DNA from: DATGSL01 sp964645585
GTDB taxonomy: Bacteria; Verrucomicrobiota; Verrucomicrobiia; Opitutales; T3Sed10-336
Assembly: GCA_964645585.1 (NCBI GenBank)
Contig: CAZYAN010000019.1
Span: forward strand, 1-64,000
Direction: 5' to 3'
Length of the DNA stretch: 64,000 nucleotides
Below, one piece after another: positions 8,866 through 18,379 of this stretch (positions are counted from its first letter, which is position 1; every line of letters begins with the position of its first letter). The notes beneath the pieces were generated by a model. It searched no databases, was not told the origin of the DNA, and was given only the letters and a program-made list of their open reading frames with translations. The position numbers and the translations under genes are program-made.

Positions 8866-8929
8866 ACTGGTGCGACTCATCCTGGTCGCGGCGGATTGCA
8901 AAAAGTTTCTCCCAAGGAAAACGCTGACA

Positions 8930-10558
8930 ATGAGGAAAGTGATCTACGTTCTTGCCGGAATGTTCAGCCTCCTGACGGCGGCTCTTCAGAGCGGTGAGGC
9001 GAAAGAGAAACTGAACGTGGTGTTTTTTTTGGTCGACGATCTCGGCTGGAGCGATGTCGGATACAATGGCAGCCGGTTTTACGATACGCCGAATGTCGAC
9101 CGTCTCGCGCAAGAGGGGGTTCGCTTTAACCAGGCCTATTCCGCCAGCCACGTCTGTTCTCCGACACGTGCCAGCATCCTTACCGGGAAGAATCCAGCGC
9201 GGCTTCGCCTGACGGACTGGCTTCCGGGGCGCAAGGAGTTTCCGTTTCAACGCCTCCGAAACGCGGAAATTGTCCCGCATCTGCCGCTGGAGGAGGTGAC
9301 CCTCGCCGAGGCTCTCAAGGAACACGGGTACGTGACCGGCGCCATTGGAAAATGGCATCTTGGCGAGGAGCCGTCCGGGCCGCTGGCGCACGGGTTCGAT
9401 GTCCATGTGCCGAGTGGCTGGAACAAAGGCTGGCCGATGCGGGGGTATCATTATCCGTTCGGGTTCGACGGACTGGCAGGGGAGCCGGGGGACTATTTGA
9501 CCGATCGCCTCACGGACGAGGCGCTGAAGTTCATCGAGAAGAATGTCGAGACTCCCTTCTTCCTTTACCTGTCCCACTTCGCGGTTCATGACCCGATTCA
9601 GGGCCGGGCCGACCTCGTCAAAAAATACAAGAAGCGGCTGGCGGAGCGGCCTGTGCCGTCTGGCCCTGCCTATATTCTGGAAGGCAACCCGGACGCCAGG
9701 GACCCACTGTCTCGCGAGGAGCGGATGGCCCTGCTGGACGACGGCAAGTATGAGGGTTTTCGGATCCTGCCCGACCGGCTGGTGAAGATCAAACAGCGTC
9801 AGGATAATCCTCAGTTCGCCGCGATGGTCGAAAGCATGGACGAGAGTCTGGGGCGGGTTTTAGGAAAACTCGAAGAGCTCGGGCTGACGGACAGAACGGT
9901 CGTCATTTTTGTTTCCGACAACGGCGGGATGGCCGCGGCTAATTTTGGCAATCCCGCGAACGCGGTAAAACCAGGACGAGAAAACCAGCGCTTCGCGACA
10001 TCGAATCTCCCCCTGCGCGGCGCGAAGGGCTGGCTGTATGAAGGCGGCATCCGCGTTCCTCTGGTGATCCGCCTGCCGGGAAAAGGCTCCTCCGGCCGGC
10101 AAATCGATGTTCCGGTGATCAGCCACGACTTTTACCCGACGATCATGGAGCTGCTTGGTCTGCCGATGCCGGCCGGTCAGCAGGTGGACGGGGTCAGTTT
10201 GGCGCCGCTGCTCCGAGAGGGTCACGCGTCAGTGGCGGCGGAGAAAAGGCTCCGCGACCGGCCGCTCTTCTGGCATTTTCCCCATTACAGCAACCACGGT
10301 CAGCAAAGTCCAGGGGGCGCGATCCGAGTTGGGAACTACAAGCTCCTCGACTATTTTGAGAACAACAGCGTGCAGTTATTTGACATCGCGAACGATCCTG
10401 GAGAGCAGACCGATCTGTCGGCTGAAGAACCCGACAAGGTGCGGGAGCTGCAAGCGAGGCTTGATACGTGGAGGAACAAATTACGGGTGCCTATGCCGTA
10501 CCCAAATCTGGAATACAACGCGGAGATTGGCGATCAATGGCAGAAGGGAATTCCGTGA
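8930..10558 (+). CDS. Secreted sulfatase (S1 family)
   Basis: Hydrolyses a sulfate ester, probably on a carbohydrate, outside the cytoplasm. A Sec signal peptide spans about residues 1-24 (hydrophobic 'VIYVLAGMFSLLTAAL'). Metal ligands are the Asp pair in 'FLVDDLGWSDVGYNG', and Cys76 of CSPTR is the residue converted to formylglycine, so the enzyme needs an FGE (one is encoded at 53447-54427). The later 'VIFVSDNGG' supplies further metal ligands. At 542 residues it is a single-domain S1 enzyme. ATG 8930 has AAGGAAA 9 nt upstream; the upstream GTG at 8870 lacks this. The stop overlaps the next sulfatase start, implying co-translation. Substrate is unknown. Confidence 0.88.
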   Translation: MRKVIYVLAGMFSLLTAALQSGEAKEKLNVVFFLVDDLGWSDVGYNGSRFYDTPNVDRLAQEGVRFNQAYSASHVCSPTRASILTGKNPARLRLTDWLPGRKEFPFQRLRNAEIVPHLPLEEVTLAEALKEHGYVTGAIGKWHLGEEPSGPLAHGFDVHVPSGWNKGWPMRGYHYPFGFDGLAGEPGDYLTDRLTDEALKFIEKNVETPFFLYLSHFAVHDPIQGRADLVKKYKKRLAERPVPSGPAYILEGNPDARDPLSREERMALLDDGKYEGFRILPDRLVKIKQRQDNPQFAAMVESMDESLGRVLGKLEELGLTDRTVVIFVSDNGGMAAANFGNPANAVKPGRENQRFATSNLPLRGAKGWLYEGGIRVPLVIRLPGKGSSGRQIDVPVISHDFYPTIMELLGLPMPAGQQVDGVSLAPLLREGHASVAAEKRLRDRPLFWHFPHYSNHGQQSPGGAIRVGNYKLLDYFENNSVQLFDIANDPGEQTDLSAEEPDKVRELQARLDTWRNKLRVPMPYPNLEYNAEIGDQWQKGIP

Positions 10559-13500
10559 AACGCGGGCCGGGGGCGCGGTATCTTAGCCTGCTCCTGCCGC
10601 TGCCGCGCCGCACGCCGGGCGTCGGCCTTTTCACATGGCTTGTGCTTTCGCTCGCCGCGGCCGGAATCGCGTCCGCGGCCTTGCCGTTTCACGATCCCTT
10701 TAACGATGCGACCGCCGTTGGAGGGAGTGCGTATACACCTGGTGCGCCGCTGGCCGCACAGGCGAGGGACGGGAACGCATGGGTCAGTATCGGGAGCAAC
10801 AACCTGACGGACGTCGAGCCCGTGATTGTCGAGGAACGGCTCGTGTATCCGGGTCTGCCGGGCGGGGAAGGCAACAGTGTCTCTTTTGCGGGCAGCGCGG
10901 GAAAAAGCGCGCGGCTCAATTTGAATGCCGCGGTGACGGCCGGTCGCGCCTATTATTCATTTCTACTGAAGATTTCGGATCTCTCGACCGTTCCTTCGGA
11001 ACCCTCGGACAATTACATTGCCTGCTTCAGCGACAATCCCGCGCCGCAGGCAAATCTGCTCGCGCGGGCTGGAGCCAAGCTCGTGACCCGTCGATCCGGC
11101 GCTGGATTTGTTCTCGGAATCGGCAAATCGGTCACTCCGTCTGATTTCGTTTACGGCACCGACGTTTACAGCGAGAACGACGTCTTGTTTGTTGTCGCTT
11201 CGTACGAGTGGACCGCTGACGGCACGGTTGCCCGGCTGTGGGTCAATCCGCCGGCCGCGAGTTTTGGCAATGCCGCGCCGCCGCCGCCGGCGATCGCCTG
11301 TCAGACGGGAACGCAACGGGATCTGAACGCGGCGGGCGTTCGGGCATTTGTTCTGTCCTGCCAAAATCCAAACGCGCCGTCGGGACTCGTTGCCGACCTG
11401 CGCATCGGAACGAGCTGGAGTCAGGTGACCGGACAACCGGCCGACGGCCGTCCGAACATTGTTTTCATTTTGTGCGATGATCTTGGGTACGGCGATGTCG
11501 GGATCCTGTTCCAGAACGGGCGGGCTCCCGGCCAGCCGCGGTTGAGAACTCCCGAACTCGATACGCTGGCGGAAAACGGGATTCAGTTGCGGCGGCATTA
11601 CTGTCCCGCGCCGATTTGCGCGCCGTCCCGGGCTTCGCTGCTGCTCGGCGTTCATCAAGGCCACGCCAACGTTCGCGATCGACAGTGGCGCACCGAGATC
11701 GAAGACAATCACACGATCGCCACGATGCTGAAAGAGGCGGGATACGCGACGGCGGCGATCGGCAAGTGGGGACTTCCCGGCGAAGGAACGGGGCCGCACG
11801 ACTGGCCGTCGTATCCGACCCGGCGCGGGTTTGATTACTTTTTTGGATACGCGTATCACGCGGAAGGACACGAACATTATCCGAAGGAAGGACCGTACCG
11901 CGGGGAAAAGGACCTGTGGGACGGTGCCGCAAACATCACGGCCGGCCTCGACAAGTGTTACACGACCGACTTGTTCACGGCGCGAGCGAAGAAGTGGATC
12001 GTCGATCACAAGGCCGCGGGATCCGGTCAGCCGTTTTTCCTCTATCTGGCATTTGACACGCCGCATTCGGTTTATGAGCTGCCGACGCAAGCCTATCCGC
12101 CAGGCGGTGGCATGCATGGCGGACTGCAATGGACGGGGACGCCCGGCGCGATGATCAATACGGCCAGCGGGACGATCGATTCATTCGTCCATCCGGAGTT
12201 CGCGGAAAAAGATTGGCCGGAGGTTTTCAAGCGATTTGCAACGAGCGTTCGGCGGATTGATGAAGCGGTGGCGGATTTGCAGCAACTTCTTGTGGACCTC
12301 GGAATCCATGAAAATACGCTGGTCGTATTCACGTCCGACAACGGTCCGACCAATGAGGACGCCCTGGGACTGCCGGTTCCGTATGCGACGAATTTTTTCG
12401 ACGGATTCGGGCCGTTTGACGGCATCAAAGGGGACGTCTTGGAAGGCGGAATCCGGGTGCCGGCATTCGCTTGGTGGCCGGGCCGGATTCCCGCCGGGGC
12501 TATCAGTGAGTTTCCCTCGCAGTTCCACGACTGGATGCCGACGTTTGCGGCACTGGCTGGCGTGCCAGCGCCGGCCCGCGCGGACGGCGTTTCGCTCCTT
12601 CCGACGCTGTTTGGAGAAGGGTCGCAGCGCGAAGGGGAGGTGTATGTCGAGTTTTCGACGCCGAATCGGACCCCGAATTTCGCGGAGTTTGAGGACGGGC
12701 GCCGGCGCCGGATGCGCGGTCAAATGCAAACGATCCTTTTGGATGGGTATCAAGGAATTCGATACGACGTCAGTTCACATGCCGATGACTTTGAGATTTA
12801 CGATGTCGCCAGCGATCCGAAGCAGACGGTGAACTTGGCGTCCAACCCCGCTTTTGGCGAATTGCAGCAGCGGATGAAAGATCGGGTTTTGCGGATCCGT
12901 CGGCCGGATCCGGGCGCACCGCGTCCCTGGGACGATGAAGCGACGCCGGCCGCGCCCGCCGGGTGGTCGGCGCCCGGTGTTGTCTGGCGCGCCGCCGCCG
13001 GAGCTTTCCCCTGGACGTCGCTCCTTGACGGCTTGACCCCGGATCAGACAGGGGTGGCCGAGAGACCGGGTCCGGAGGTTTTTGCCGAAGAGACGCATGC
13101 CGCGATCCTCTTCGAGGGACGGTTTTCCGTGCCGGTGGAAGGGGATTACACCTTTTACCTCCGGGCGGATTCCGGGGCGCTTTTGCGAATTCACGAGGCG
13201 ACGGTGATCGACGCGGATTTCGGGTACGTGAGCGGAAGCGAAGTTTCTGGAAGCATCCGGCTGGAGGCGGGACCGCATCCTTTCCGTCTGCATTACACAC
13301 GCGGGAGCTTGGGGACTCCGGAGCTCGAATTGCAGTGGAGCGGACCCGGGTTTGCGAAGCAGCCAGTCCCGGAGAGCGCCTTTCGGCGCGAAGCGCCGGT
13401 GCCGAAGGTGATGCTCGGGAGAAACGGAGAGACGATTTTTGTCAATTGGGACGGCGACGGGATTCTTCAGTCAGCACCGGCCGCAGCGGGACCTTACACG

Positions 13501-13593
13501 GATATTCCGGGGGCGACGAGTCCTCACCCCGTCGCGGCGGGAGCGGCGGATCGACTATTTTTTCGCCTGCGGATGGAGGGGCTGGGCGATTGA
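10555..13593 (+). CDS. Multidomain secreted sulfatase: LamG-like, S1 sulfatase, PA14
   Basis: After an N-terminal signal peptide ('LFTWLVLSLAAAGIASA') comes a roughly 250-residue beta-sandwich region that looks laminin-G/concanavalin-like, then the sulfatase core from about residue 301 ('NIVFILCDDLGYGDV') with Cys355 in CAPSR as the formylglycine site. Residues of about 848-940 ('VPVEGDYTFYLRADSG') are a PA14 carbohydrate-binding module, and the tail ends in a short beta module ending 'FFRLRMEGLGD'. At 1012 residues it is about twice a normal sulfatase. GTG 10555 overlaps the upstream TGA as GTGA with AAGGGA 6 nt before it; ATG 10537 is an alternative. Polysaccharide binding is inferred from PA14 and LamG. 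Confidence 0.85.
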   Translation: MKRGPGARYLSLLLPLPRRTPGVGLFTWLVLSLAAAGIASAALPFHDPFNDATAVGGSAYTPGAPLAAQARDGNAWVSIGSNNLTDVEPVIVEERLVYPGLPGGEGNSVSFAGSAGKSARLNLNAAVTAGRAYYSFLLKISDLSTVPSEPSDNYIACFSDNPAPQANLLARAGAKLVTRRSGAGFVLGIGKSVTPSDFVYGTDVYSENDVLFVVASYEWTADGTVARLWVNPPAASFGNAAPPPPAIACQTGTQRDLNAAGVRAFVLSCQNPNAPSGLVADLRIGTSWSQVTGQPADGRPNIVFILCDDLGYGDVGILFQNGRAPGQPRLRTPELDTLAENGIQLRRHYCPAPICAPSRASLLLGVHQGHANVRDRQWRTEIEDNHTIATMLKEAGYATAAIGKWGLPGEGTGPHDWPSYPTRRGFDYFFGYAYHAEGHEHYPKEGPYRGEKDLWDGAANITAGLDKCYTTDLFTARAKKWIVDHKAAGSGQPFFLYLAFDTPHSVYELPTQAYPPGGGMHGGLQWTGTPGAMINTASGTIDSFVHPEFAEKDWPEVFKRFATSVRRIDEAVADLQQLLVDLGIHENTLVVFTSDNGPTNEDALGLPVPYATNFFDGFGPFDGIKGDVLEGGIRVPAFAWWPGRIPAGAISEFPSQFHDWMPTFAALAGVPAPARADGVSLLPTLFGEGSQREGEVYVEFSTPNRTPNFAEFEDGRRRRMRGQMQTILLDGYQGIRYDVSSHADDFEIYDVASDPKQTVNLASNPAFGELQQRMKDRVLRIRRPDPGAPRPWDDEATPAAPAGWSAPGVVWRAAAGAFPWTSLLDGLTPDQTGVAERPGPEVFAEETHAAILFEGRFSVPVEGDYTFYLRADSGALLRIHEATVIDADFGYVSGSEVSGSIRLEAGPHPFRLHYTRGSLGTPELELQWSGPGFAKQPVPESAFRREAPVPKVMLGRNGETIFVNWDGDGILQSAPAAAGPYTDIPGATSPHPVAAGAADRLFFRLRMEGLGD

Positions 13594-13613
13594 ACAGGAG
13601 GAATCAAAATAGA

Positions 13614-13700
13614 ATGAAACTCGCGGCAAAGGGGAAAGAGCAGGCAGGTGCCTCAGCGTCTTGGAACGGCGCTGAAGTCCCCGCTCTTACAGCTCACTGA
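13614..13700 (+). CDS. Possible 28-residue small ORF
   Basis: ATG 13614 follows a near-perfect AGGAGG (13596-13601), and the frame runs 28 codons to TGA at 13698-13700. The product is hydrophilic and alanine-rich and matches nothing known to me. The frame crosses an imperfect inverted segment (CAGCG..CGCTG near 13655-13675). It may be a leader peptide for the glycosidase 16 bp downstream, or only a strong Shine-Dalgarno by chance. Confidence 0.25.
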   Translation: MKLAAKGKEQAGASASWNGAEVPALTAH

Positions 13701-13716
13701 CTGCAAGCGGAAACGA

Positions 13717-15621
13717 ATGATGATCCAAAGCACAACGGTTAACGGTTGGAATGGCGGGCGCGGGTTGGTTTTGGCTTTATTGGTTGGTCTGTGCGGCTTG
13801 CCGACCCTTCACGCCGCTCCTTCTCGCGAACTTCCCCGGCCGCTGCCGTCGCGTCCGGGTAACGTTTTTCTGAGTGGAGACGATATCGTGGTTCAAGCGA
13901 CTCCTGGAGATTCGGAGCGATGGCGGGTTGTTGATTACGAGAACAAAGTGGTTGCGGCCGGCGAGCTTGAAGGGGACCGGGCGGCAATCGGTCCATTGCC
14001 GGTCGGATGGTATCGCCTTGTGCGCGGAGGCGAGGGGACCAACCGGAATCGGGTATTTTTTGCTGTTCTCGATCCCTTGCGCGCGCCGACTCCCGCGAGT
14101 TCGCCGATCAGCATGGATGTCGCAATGGCGTGGCTTGTGTCCGGAGATCGACAAGAGGCGGTGGCCAATCTTTGCGCGCTGGCCGGTTTCAACTGGGTGC
14201 GGGACCGGCTGATGTGGCAAACGCTCGAGCCTGAACGGGGGCGATTCGAGACGGAGGAGACCGGGTACGACCGTGCGATAGACGTCCAGACACGGGCCGG
14301 ACTAAATGTCTTGCAGGTGAGTCATATCGCCCCTCCCTGGACAGGGGCCGCCGCGTCGCGTTTTCCGCCGGATTTGCGCGACGTGTATCGCTTCTGGCGA
14401 GAAACGGCGGAGCGCTGGAAAGGGAAAGTCGGCGCGTTTGAACCGTGGAATGAGGCGGATATCGCCGTCTTTGGCGGACATACCGGAAGCGAGATGGCGA
14501 CGCTGCAAAAGGCCGCCTATTTGGGATTAAAAGATGGCAATCCGGGTGTCATCGCCTGTCTGAACGTCTTTGCGATCCGGCGGGCGTCGACGCTTGAGGA
14601 TTTCAACCGGAACAAGGCGTGGCCATACTTTGACACCTACAATCTGCACCATTACGAAGCCTTGGACGAGTACGCGAGCCTTTACGCGGATCATCGGGCG
14701 GTATCGGCCGGGCGGCCGATGTGGGTGACGGAAGGCAGCATTCGGGTTCGGTGGCAGGACGAGGAATTGAAAGAACTCACCAATCTCGACCTTCGCCGCC
14801 AGAGCGAACGCCTTTTGAAAACGTACGCACTGGCGCTTCATGAAGGCGTGGAAAACTTTTTTTATTTTGTCCTCCCGCACTACACCGAGCACCGGCTCCA
14901 GTACGGATTGCTGCGCTCCGACCTGACTCCGCGTCCTGGATTTGTTGCCGCCGCGGCGGTCGGCCGCCTGCTGGCGGATGCGAAGCCGCTGGGGCGGGTT
15001 GATTCCCCGGACCCGGACTTGCACGGCTACCTTTTCGCGACGAAAACCGATGGCGAGGACTCGGAGGTGCTTGTACTTTGGTCGTCGCGGAAAACGATCA
15101 TGCCGCTGCCTGAGCCCCCGCGGGCGATCTTTGATCACCTCGGGCGGGAGCGCGCGGTGACGAGCCATCAGGTGGAAGTGAATAACGCGCCGCTCTACGC
15201 GGTGCTCGAGCGGAACGCGCGCCCTCCGCTGGTTCCGCCGCCGGAACCCCCAGCGCGTTTGCCGGCCGAGCCGGCGCGGGTGGTGATTCAAGCCCTGCTG
15301 CCGAAGGAAGAGACTGTGCTCCAGGAGTCGGCGTACTTCATGGAACCGGGCGGCGGAAAAAACATCCCGCTTTATTTGTATAATTTTGGAAATACACCCG
15401 CTCGCGGGCGGCTTGAAGTGACGCCTCCGGCGGCCTGGGAGGCCGCTCTCGAATCCCAAGTCGAGCTTGCGCCGGGAGAACGGCGGGAACTCAGCCTGGC
15501 GCTCAGGGATCCGGGCGAGTCTGAATGGAGCGAGGCGATTGTTCGGATCTCGGGCGATTTCGGCGATGCCGGCGAGGCCGTGCTTTCCTTTCGCCTTGTG
15601 CCGGTCCGGCCCGCGGAGTGA
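13717..15621 (+). CDS. Secreted clan GH-A-like glycoside hydrolase
   Basis: A signal peptide ('GLVLALLVGLCGLPTLHAA') is followed by an N-terminal beta region, then a TIM barrel with the acid/base pair Asn245-Glu246 in 'FEPWNEADIA' and a candidate nucleophile Glu339 in 'MWVTEGSIRVRW', the arrangement of clan GH-A (families such as GH39). 'YNLHHYEALDEY' fits the barrel strand before the nucleophile. The last 110 residues form a beta-sandwich like an NPCBM-associated/CARDB domain ('LAPGERRELSLAL'). At 634 residues it matches no single family I can name with certainty. ATG 13717 (or the adjacent 13720) follows AGCGGAAA; the upstream GTG would precede the signal peptide with 23 extra residues. It lies between sulfatases, so removal of a sugar from a sulfated glycan is likely. 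Confidence 0.72.
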   Translation: MMIQSTTVNGWNGGRGLVLALLVGLCGLPTLHAAPSRELPRPLPSRPGNVFLSGDDIVVQATPGDSERWRVVDYENKVVAAGELEGDRAAIGPLPVGWYRLVRGGEGTNRNRVFFAVLDPLRAPTPASSPISMDVAMAWLVSGDRQEAVANLCALAGFNWVRDRLMWQTLEPERGRFETEETGYDRAIDVQTRAGLNVLQVSHIAPPWTGAAASRFPPDLRDVYRFWRETAERWKGKVGAFEPWNEADIAVFGGHTGSEMATLQKAAYLGLKDGNPGVIACLNVFAIRRASTLEDFNRNKAWPYFDTYNLHHYEALDEYASLYADHRAVSAGRPMWVTEGSIRVRWQDEELKELTNLDLRRQSERLLKTYALALHEGVENFFYFVLPHYTEHRLQYGLLRSDLTPRPGFVAAAAVGRLLADAKPLGRVDSPDPDLHGYLFATKTDGEDSEVLVLWSSRKTIMPLPEPPRAIFDHLGRERAVTSHQVEVNNAPLYAVLERNARPPLVPPPEPPARLPAEPARVVIQALLPKEETVLQESAYFMEPGGGKNIPLYLYNFGNTPARGRLEVTPPAAWEAALESQVELAPGERRELSLALRDPGESEWSEAIVRISGDFGDAGEAVLSFRLVPVRPAE

Positions 15622-15644
15622 ACCAGGAAGGATGAACTCTAACG

Positions 15645-17207
15645 ATGATCTTCAGCAACGGAAACAACAGGAACACGAACGGGCCGGCGCTAGTCATTAC
15701 GCGGCTGGCGGTGCCGCTGCTTGCCGGGTTTGTCTGGGCTGTGCCGGCATTTTCGCTGGGTGGGGAAGCAGGGCATACTCGGCTGAATGTGCTGTTTATC
15801 GCGGTCGACGATCTGCGTCCCGAGCTCGGCTGTTACGGAGCTCCGGCTGTTTTGACGCCGAATATCGACCGGCTGGCCGAAACCGGATTGCTGTTCAATC
15901 GCGCGTATTGCCAGCAGGCGTTCTGCAGTCCTTCCCGCGCGTCCCTGCTGACCGGCCGCCGGCCCGACACGACGCGGGTGTATGACTTGATGACCGACTT
16001 TCGAGCGGCGCTGCCGGACGTGGCGACCCTTCCGCAGTATTTCAACCGGCACGGTTATCACAGCCAGGGGATGGGAAAGATTTTTCACAACAAACAAGAT
16101 GATGCCGCTTCGTGGAGTGTGCCGCATTGGGACGCGCAGACGGAGAATCCGATCTACGGCCCGGAAGGCCGGCGCGCCGCCAGACAGCGGCGAATGAACG
16201 CGCGCGCCCAGGGAAAACCGTGGAGATGGGAGGACGGCGTAAAGGGCCCGGCGTGGGAGGCCCCGGATGTGCCGGACAACGCGCTCCCGGACGGGATCAC
16301 AACCGACCGCGCGATCGCGGTTTTGGGCGAGATGCGGGAGCGGCCGTTTTTCCTCGCGGTCGGTTATCACAAGCCGCATTTGCCGTTCGTCGCGCCAAAG
16401 AAGTATTGGGATTTGTATTCAGAGAGCGAATTCGAACTCGCGGACAATTCGGGACTGGGCAAGGACGTCCCTCTCGCGGCGATGAACGACTGGGAGACGG
16501 AGCTCCGCGGTTATATCGGGATACCGGAAGAGGGCACGATTCAAGAGGCGGCGGCGAGGAAGCTGGTTCAGGGCTATCACGCGGCCGTCAGTTATGTGGA
16601 TGCGCAAGTCGGCCGATTACTGGACGCGCTCGACCGCCTTGGATTACGGGAGAACACGATCGTCTTGCTGTGGGGCGACCACGGCTGGCATTTTGGCGAC
16701 CATGGACTTTGGGGGAAGAACACGAATTTCGAGAACGCCACCCGAGTGCCGATGATCGTTTCGGTCCCGGGCCGGGCGGCGGGAGTCAAGACCGACGCGC
16801 TTGTCGAGCTTGTGGACATTTATCCGACGCTTGTGGAACTCTGCGGACTGCCGGAACCGGCGGGTTTGGAGGGAGTCAGTTTCGGGCCGCTGCTGGACGA
16901 TCCCGGCCGGCCGTGGAAAAAGGCGGTGTTCAGCCAGCAGCCGCGTGAAATTCCGGACAAAGGAGCAGGGATGGGTCGCACGATTCGCACCGCGCGATAT
17001 CGTTATACAGAATGGGTGGTGCCCAACACGGATTATTACGAACGGGAACTGTATGATTACGACAAAGATCCATCCGAAATGGAAAACCTCGTTGCGAAGC
17101 CGGAGTACGCCGCGATCGCCGCGGAGCTTGCGGCGCGGCTGCGCGCCGGGTGGAAACACGCGCTGCCAGCGGACCCCGCCGCGCGGCACGCCTCGGAACT
17201 CCACTAG
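15645..17207 (+). CDS. Secreted iduronate-2-sulfatase-like sulfatase
   Basis: This sulfatase of 520 residues resembles the iduronate-2-sulfatase branch (S1_7): 'NVLFIAVDDLRPELGCYG' metal loop, Cys94 of CSPSR for formylglycine, 'RPDTTRVYDL', and 'LWGDHGWHFGDHGLWGKNTNFE', which carries the second metal-ligand set. The N-terminal segment contains a signal anchor or signal peptide ('RLAVPLLAGFVWAVPAFSL'). ATG 15645 is preceded by AGGAAGGA. It is third in the run sulfatase, sulfatase-PA14, glycosidase, sulfatase, with spacings under 125 bp, so a polycistronic unit is likely. The true substrate cannot be read from sequence; uronate or other sulfated sugars are plausible. Confidence 0.86.
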   Translation: MIFSNGNNRNTNGPALVITRLAVPLLAGFVWAVPAFSLGGEAGHTRLNVLFIAVDDLRPELGCYGAPAVLTPNIDRLAETGLLFNRAYCQQAFCSPSRASLLTGRRPDTTRVYDLMTDFRAALPDVATLPQYFNRHGYHSQGMGKIFHNKQDDAASWSVPHWDAQTENPIYGPEGRRAARQRRMNARAQGKPWRWEDGVKGPAWEAPDVPDNALPDGITTDRAIAVLGEMRERPFFLAVGYHKPHLPFVAPKKYWDLYSESEFELADNSGLGKDVPLAAMNDWETELRGYIGIPEEGTIQEAAARKLVQGYHAAVSYVDAQVGRLLDALDRLGLRENTIVLLWGDHGWHFGDHGLWGKNTNFENATRVPMIVSVPGRAAGVKTDALVELVDIYPTLVELCGLPEPAGLEGVSFGPLLDDPGRPWKKAVFSQQPREIPDKGAGMGRTIRTARYRYTEWVVPNTDYYERELYDYDKDPSEMENLVAKPEYAAIAAELAARLRAGWKHALPADPAARHASELH

Positions 17208-17245
17208 CCCGGGACCTGATCCAAGTTCTCCATTGACCCGCGGCC

Positions 17246-18379
17246 ATGAACTTTGCACAAACGATTGTGTCTACAAAAAAAACGGAAAAGACGAGCCGGA
17301 AGCCTGCCCATTCGGGTGCGGCCCCCGCGGGCAAGGCCCGTTCAGGACGACCGCGGGCGACGCTGCAATGCCTCGCGGAGAAGTCGGGCGTTTCGGTGAC
17401 CATTGTGTCGCGAGTGCTCAGCGGTCAGGCGGCGCGTTATCGAATCAGCAAAAAGACTGAGGAAAATGTCCGCAAGATCGCGCGGGACCTGCGATTTGTT
17501 CCTAACCAGCTCGCGCGCGGGCTGCGGCTGAAAAAGACTTTTACCATTGGACTGGTCATCCCCGACGTTTCCAATCCATTCTTTGCCGGCATCGCGCGTC
17601 AAGTGGAACTTGGAGCGCGCAAGGAGGGATATTCGGTGATCCTGTGTGACAGCCAAGATCGCACGGAGGAAGAGATGAAGACGATCCGGCTGTTGCAGAG
17701 CCGCAATGTCGAGGGGATTGTGCTTTGCCCTGTCGGCCAGTCGGGCGAGCACCTGGCCGAGTTTGTCGATGGCGAGCTTCCCCTCGTGCTGGTTGACCGG
17801 TTTTTTCCGGACATCCCTCTTCCTTACGTTGGTTCCGACAATGTCGCCGGCGCGAGGCAGGCGACGGAGCTTCTGCTTGCGAACGGACACCGCCGAATCG
17901 CCTGTCTTCAGGGGATGCACGGAACATCGCCGAACGAACAGCGGATACAAGGCTACAAAGAGGCGCTGGCCGGCCACGGTATTTCGTTCGATGAAAAACT
18001 GGTTGTGGGCGATGCCTTTACCGAGCAGAGCGGGTACTTGGAGACGAAATTGCTGCTTCGCTCGAATCGGGATGTGACGGCGATTCTCGCGTTCAGCAAC
18101 CTGAATGCTCTCGGGGCGATACGTGCGCTCGCCGATGACGGCCGCCGCATCCCGGACGATATGTCGATCATCTCGTTCGACGATCCGCCCTACGCACCTT
18201 ACCTTGCGACCCCGATGACCTGTGTTCCCCAGGCATTCTCTGAAATGGGGGAAGTCGCCGTAAAACTCCTTTTCGACCAGATTCAATCTCCGTCGAGCCG
18301 CAGTAAAGAAGGCATCCTGCTGCCGGCCGGTCTGATTGAACGGAAGTCGGTAAAAAAACTGGAAGCCGCACAATCATGA
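17246..18379 (+). CDS. LacI-family transcriptional repressor
   Basis: The winged N-terminus is basic (residues 1-37), then the LacI helix-turn-helix 'TLQCLAEKSGVSVTIVSRVL', the hinge 'NQLARGLRLKK' and a periplasmic-binding-protein-like effector domain ('TIGLVIPDVSNPFFAGIARQ', 'IISFDDPPYAPYLATPMTCV'). It overlaps ribokinase by four bases (ATGA), so both are made from one transcript; this is the classic RbsR-like arrangement and suggests a pentose or similar sugar effector. It probably acts on the 18-bp palindromes at 8848, 19417 and 24876, and a weaker copy (17254-17271) sits over its own first codons. GTG 17267 is an alternative start. The effector is unknown. Confidence 0.9.
   Translation: MNFAQTIVSTKKTEKTSRKPAHSGAAPAGKARSGRPRATLQCLAEKSGVSVTIVSRVLSGQAARYRISKKTEENVRKIARDLRFVPNQLARGLRLKKTFTIGLVIPDVSNPFFAGIARQVELGARKEGYSVILCDSQDRTEEEMKTIRLLQSRNVEGIVLCPVGQSGEHLAEFVDGELPLVLVDRFFPDIPLPYVGSDNVAGARQATELLLANGHRRIACLQGMHGTSPNEQRIQGYKEALAGHGISFDEKLVVGDAFTEQSGYLETKLLLRSNRDVTAILAFSNLNALGAIRALADDGRRIPDDMSIISFDDPPYAPYLATPMTCVPQAFSEMGEVAVKLLFDQIQSPSSRSKEGILLPAGLIERKSVKKLEAAQS
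17254..17271 (+). promoter_or_regulatory. Weak LacI-type operator over the lacI start (possible autoregulation)
   Basis: TGCACAAACGATTGTGTC matches the palindrome at 24876 in 12 of 18 positions and has the CG centre usual for LacI operators. TTGACC at 17233-17238 lies 15 bp upstream, as compared with 12 bp at the two best sites. It overlaps codons 3-9 of the repressor, or precedes them if GTG 17267 is the true start. Confidence 0.3.
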
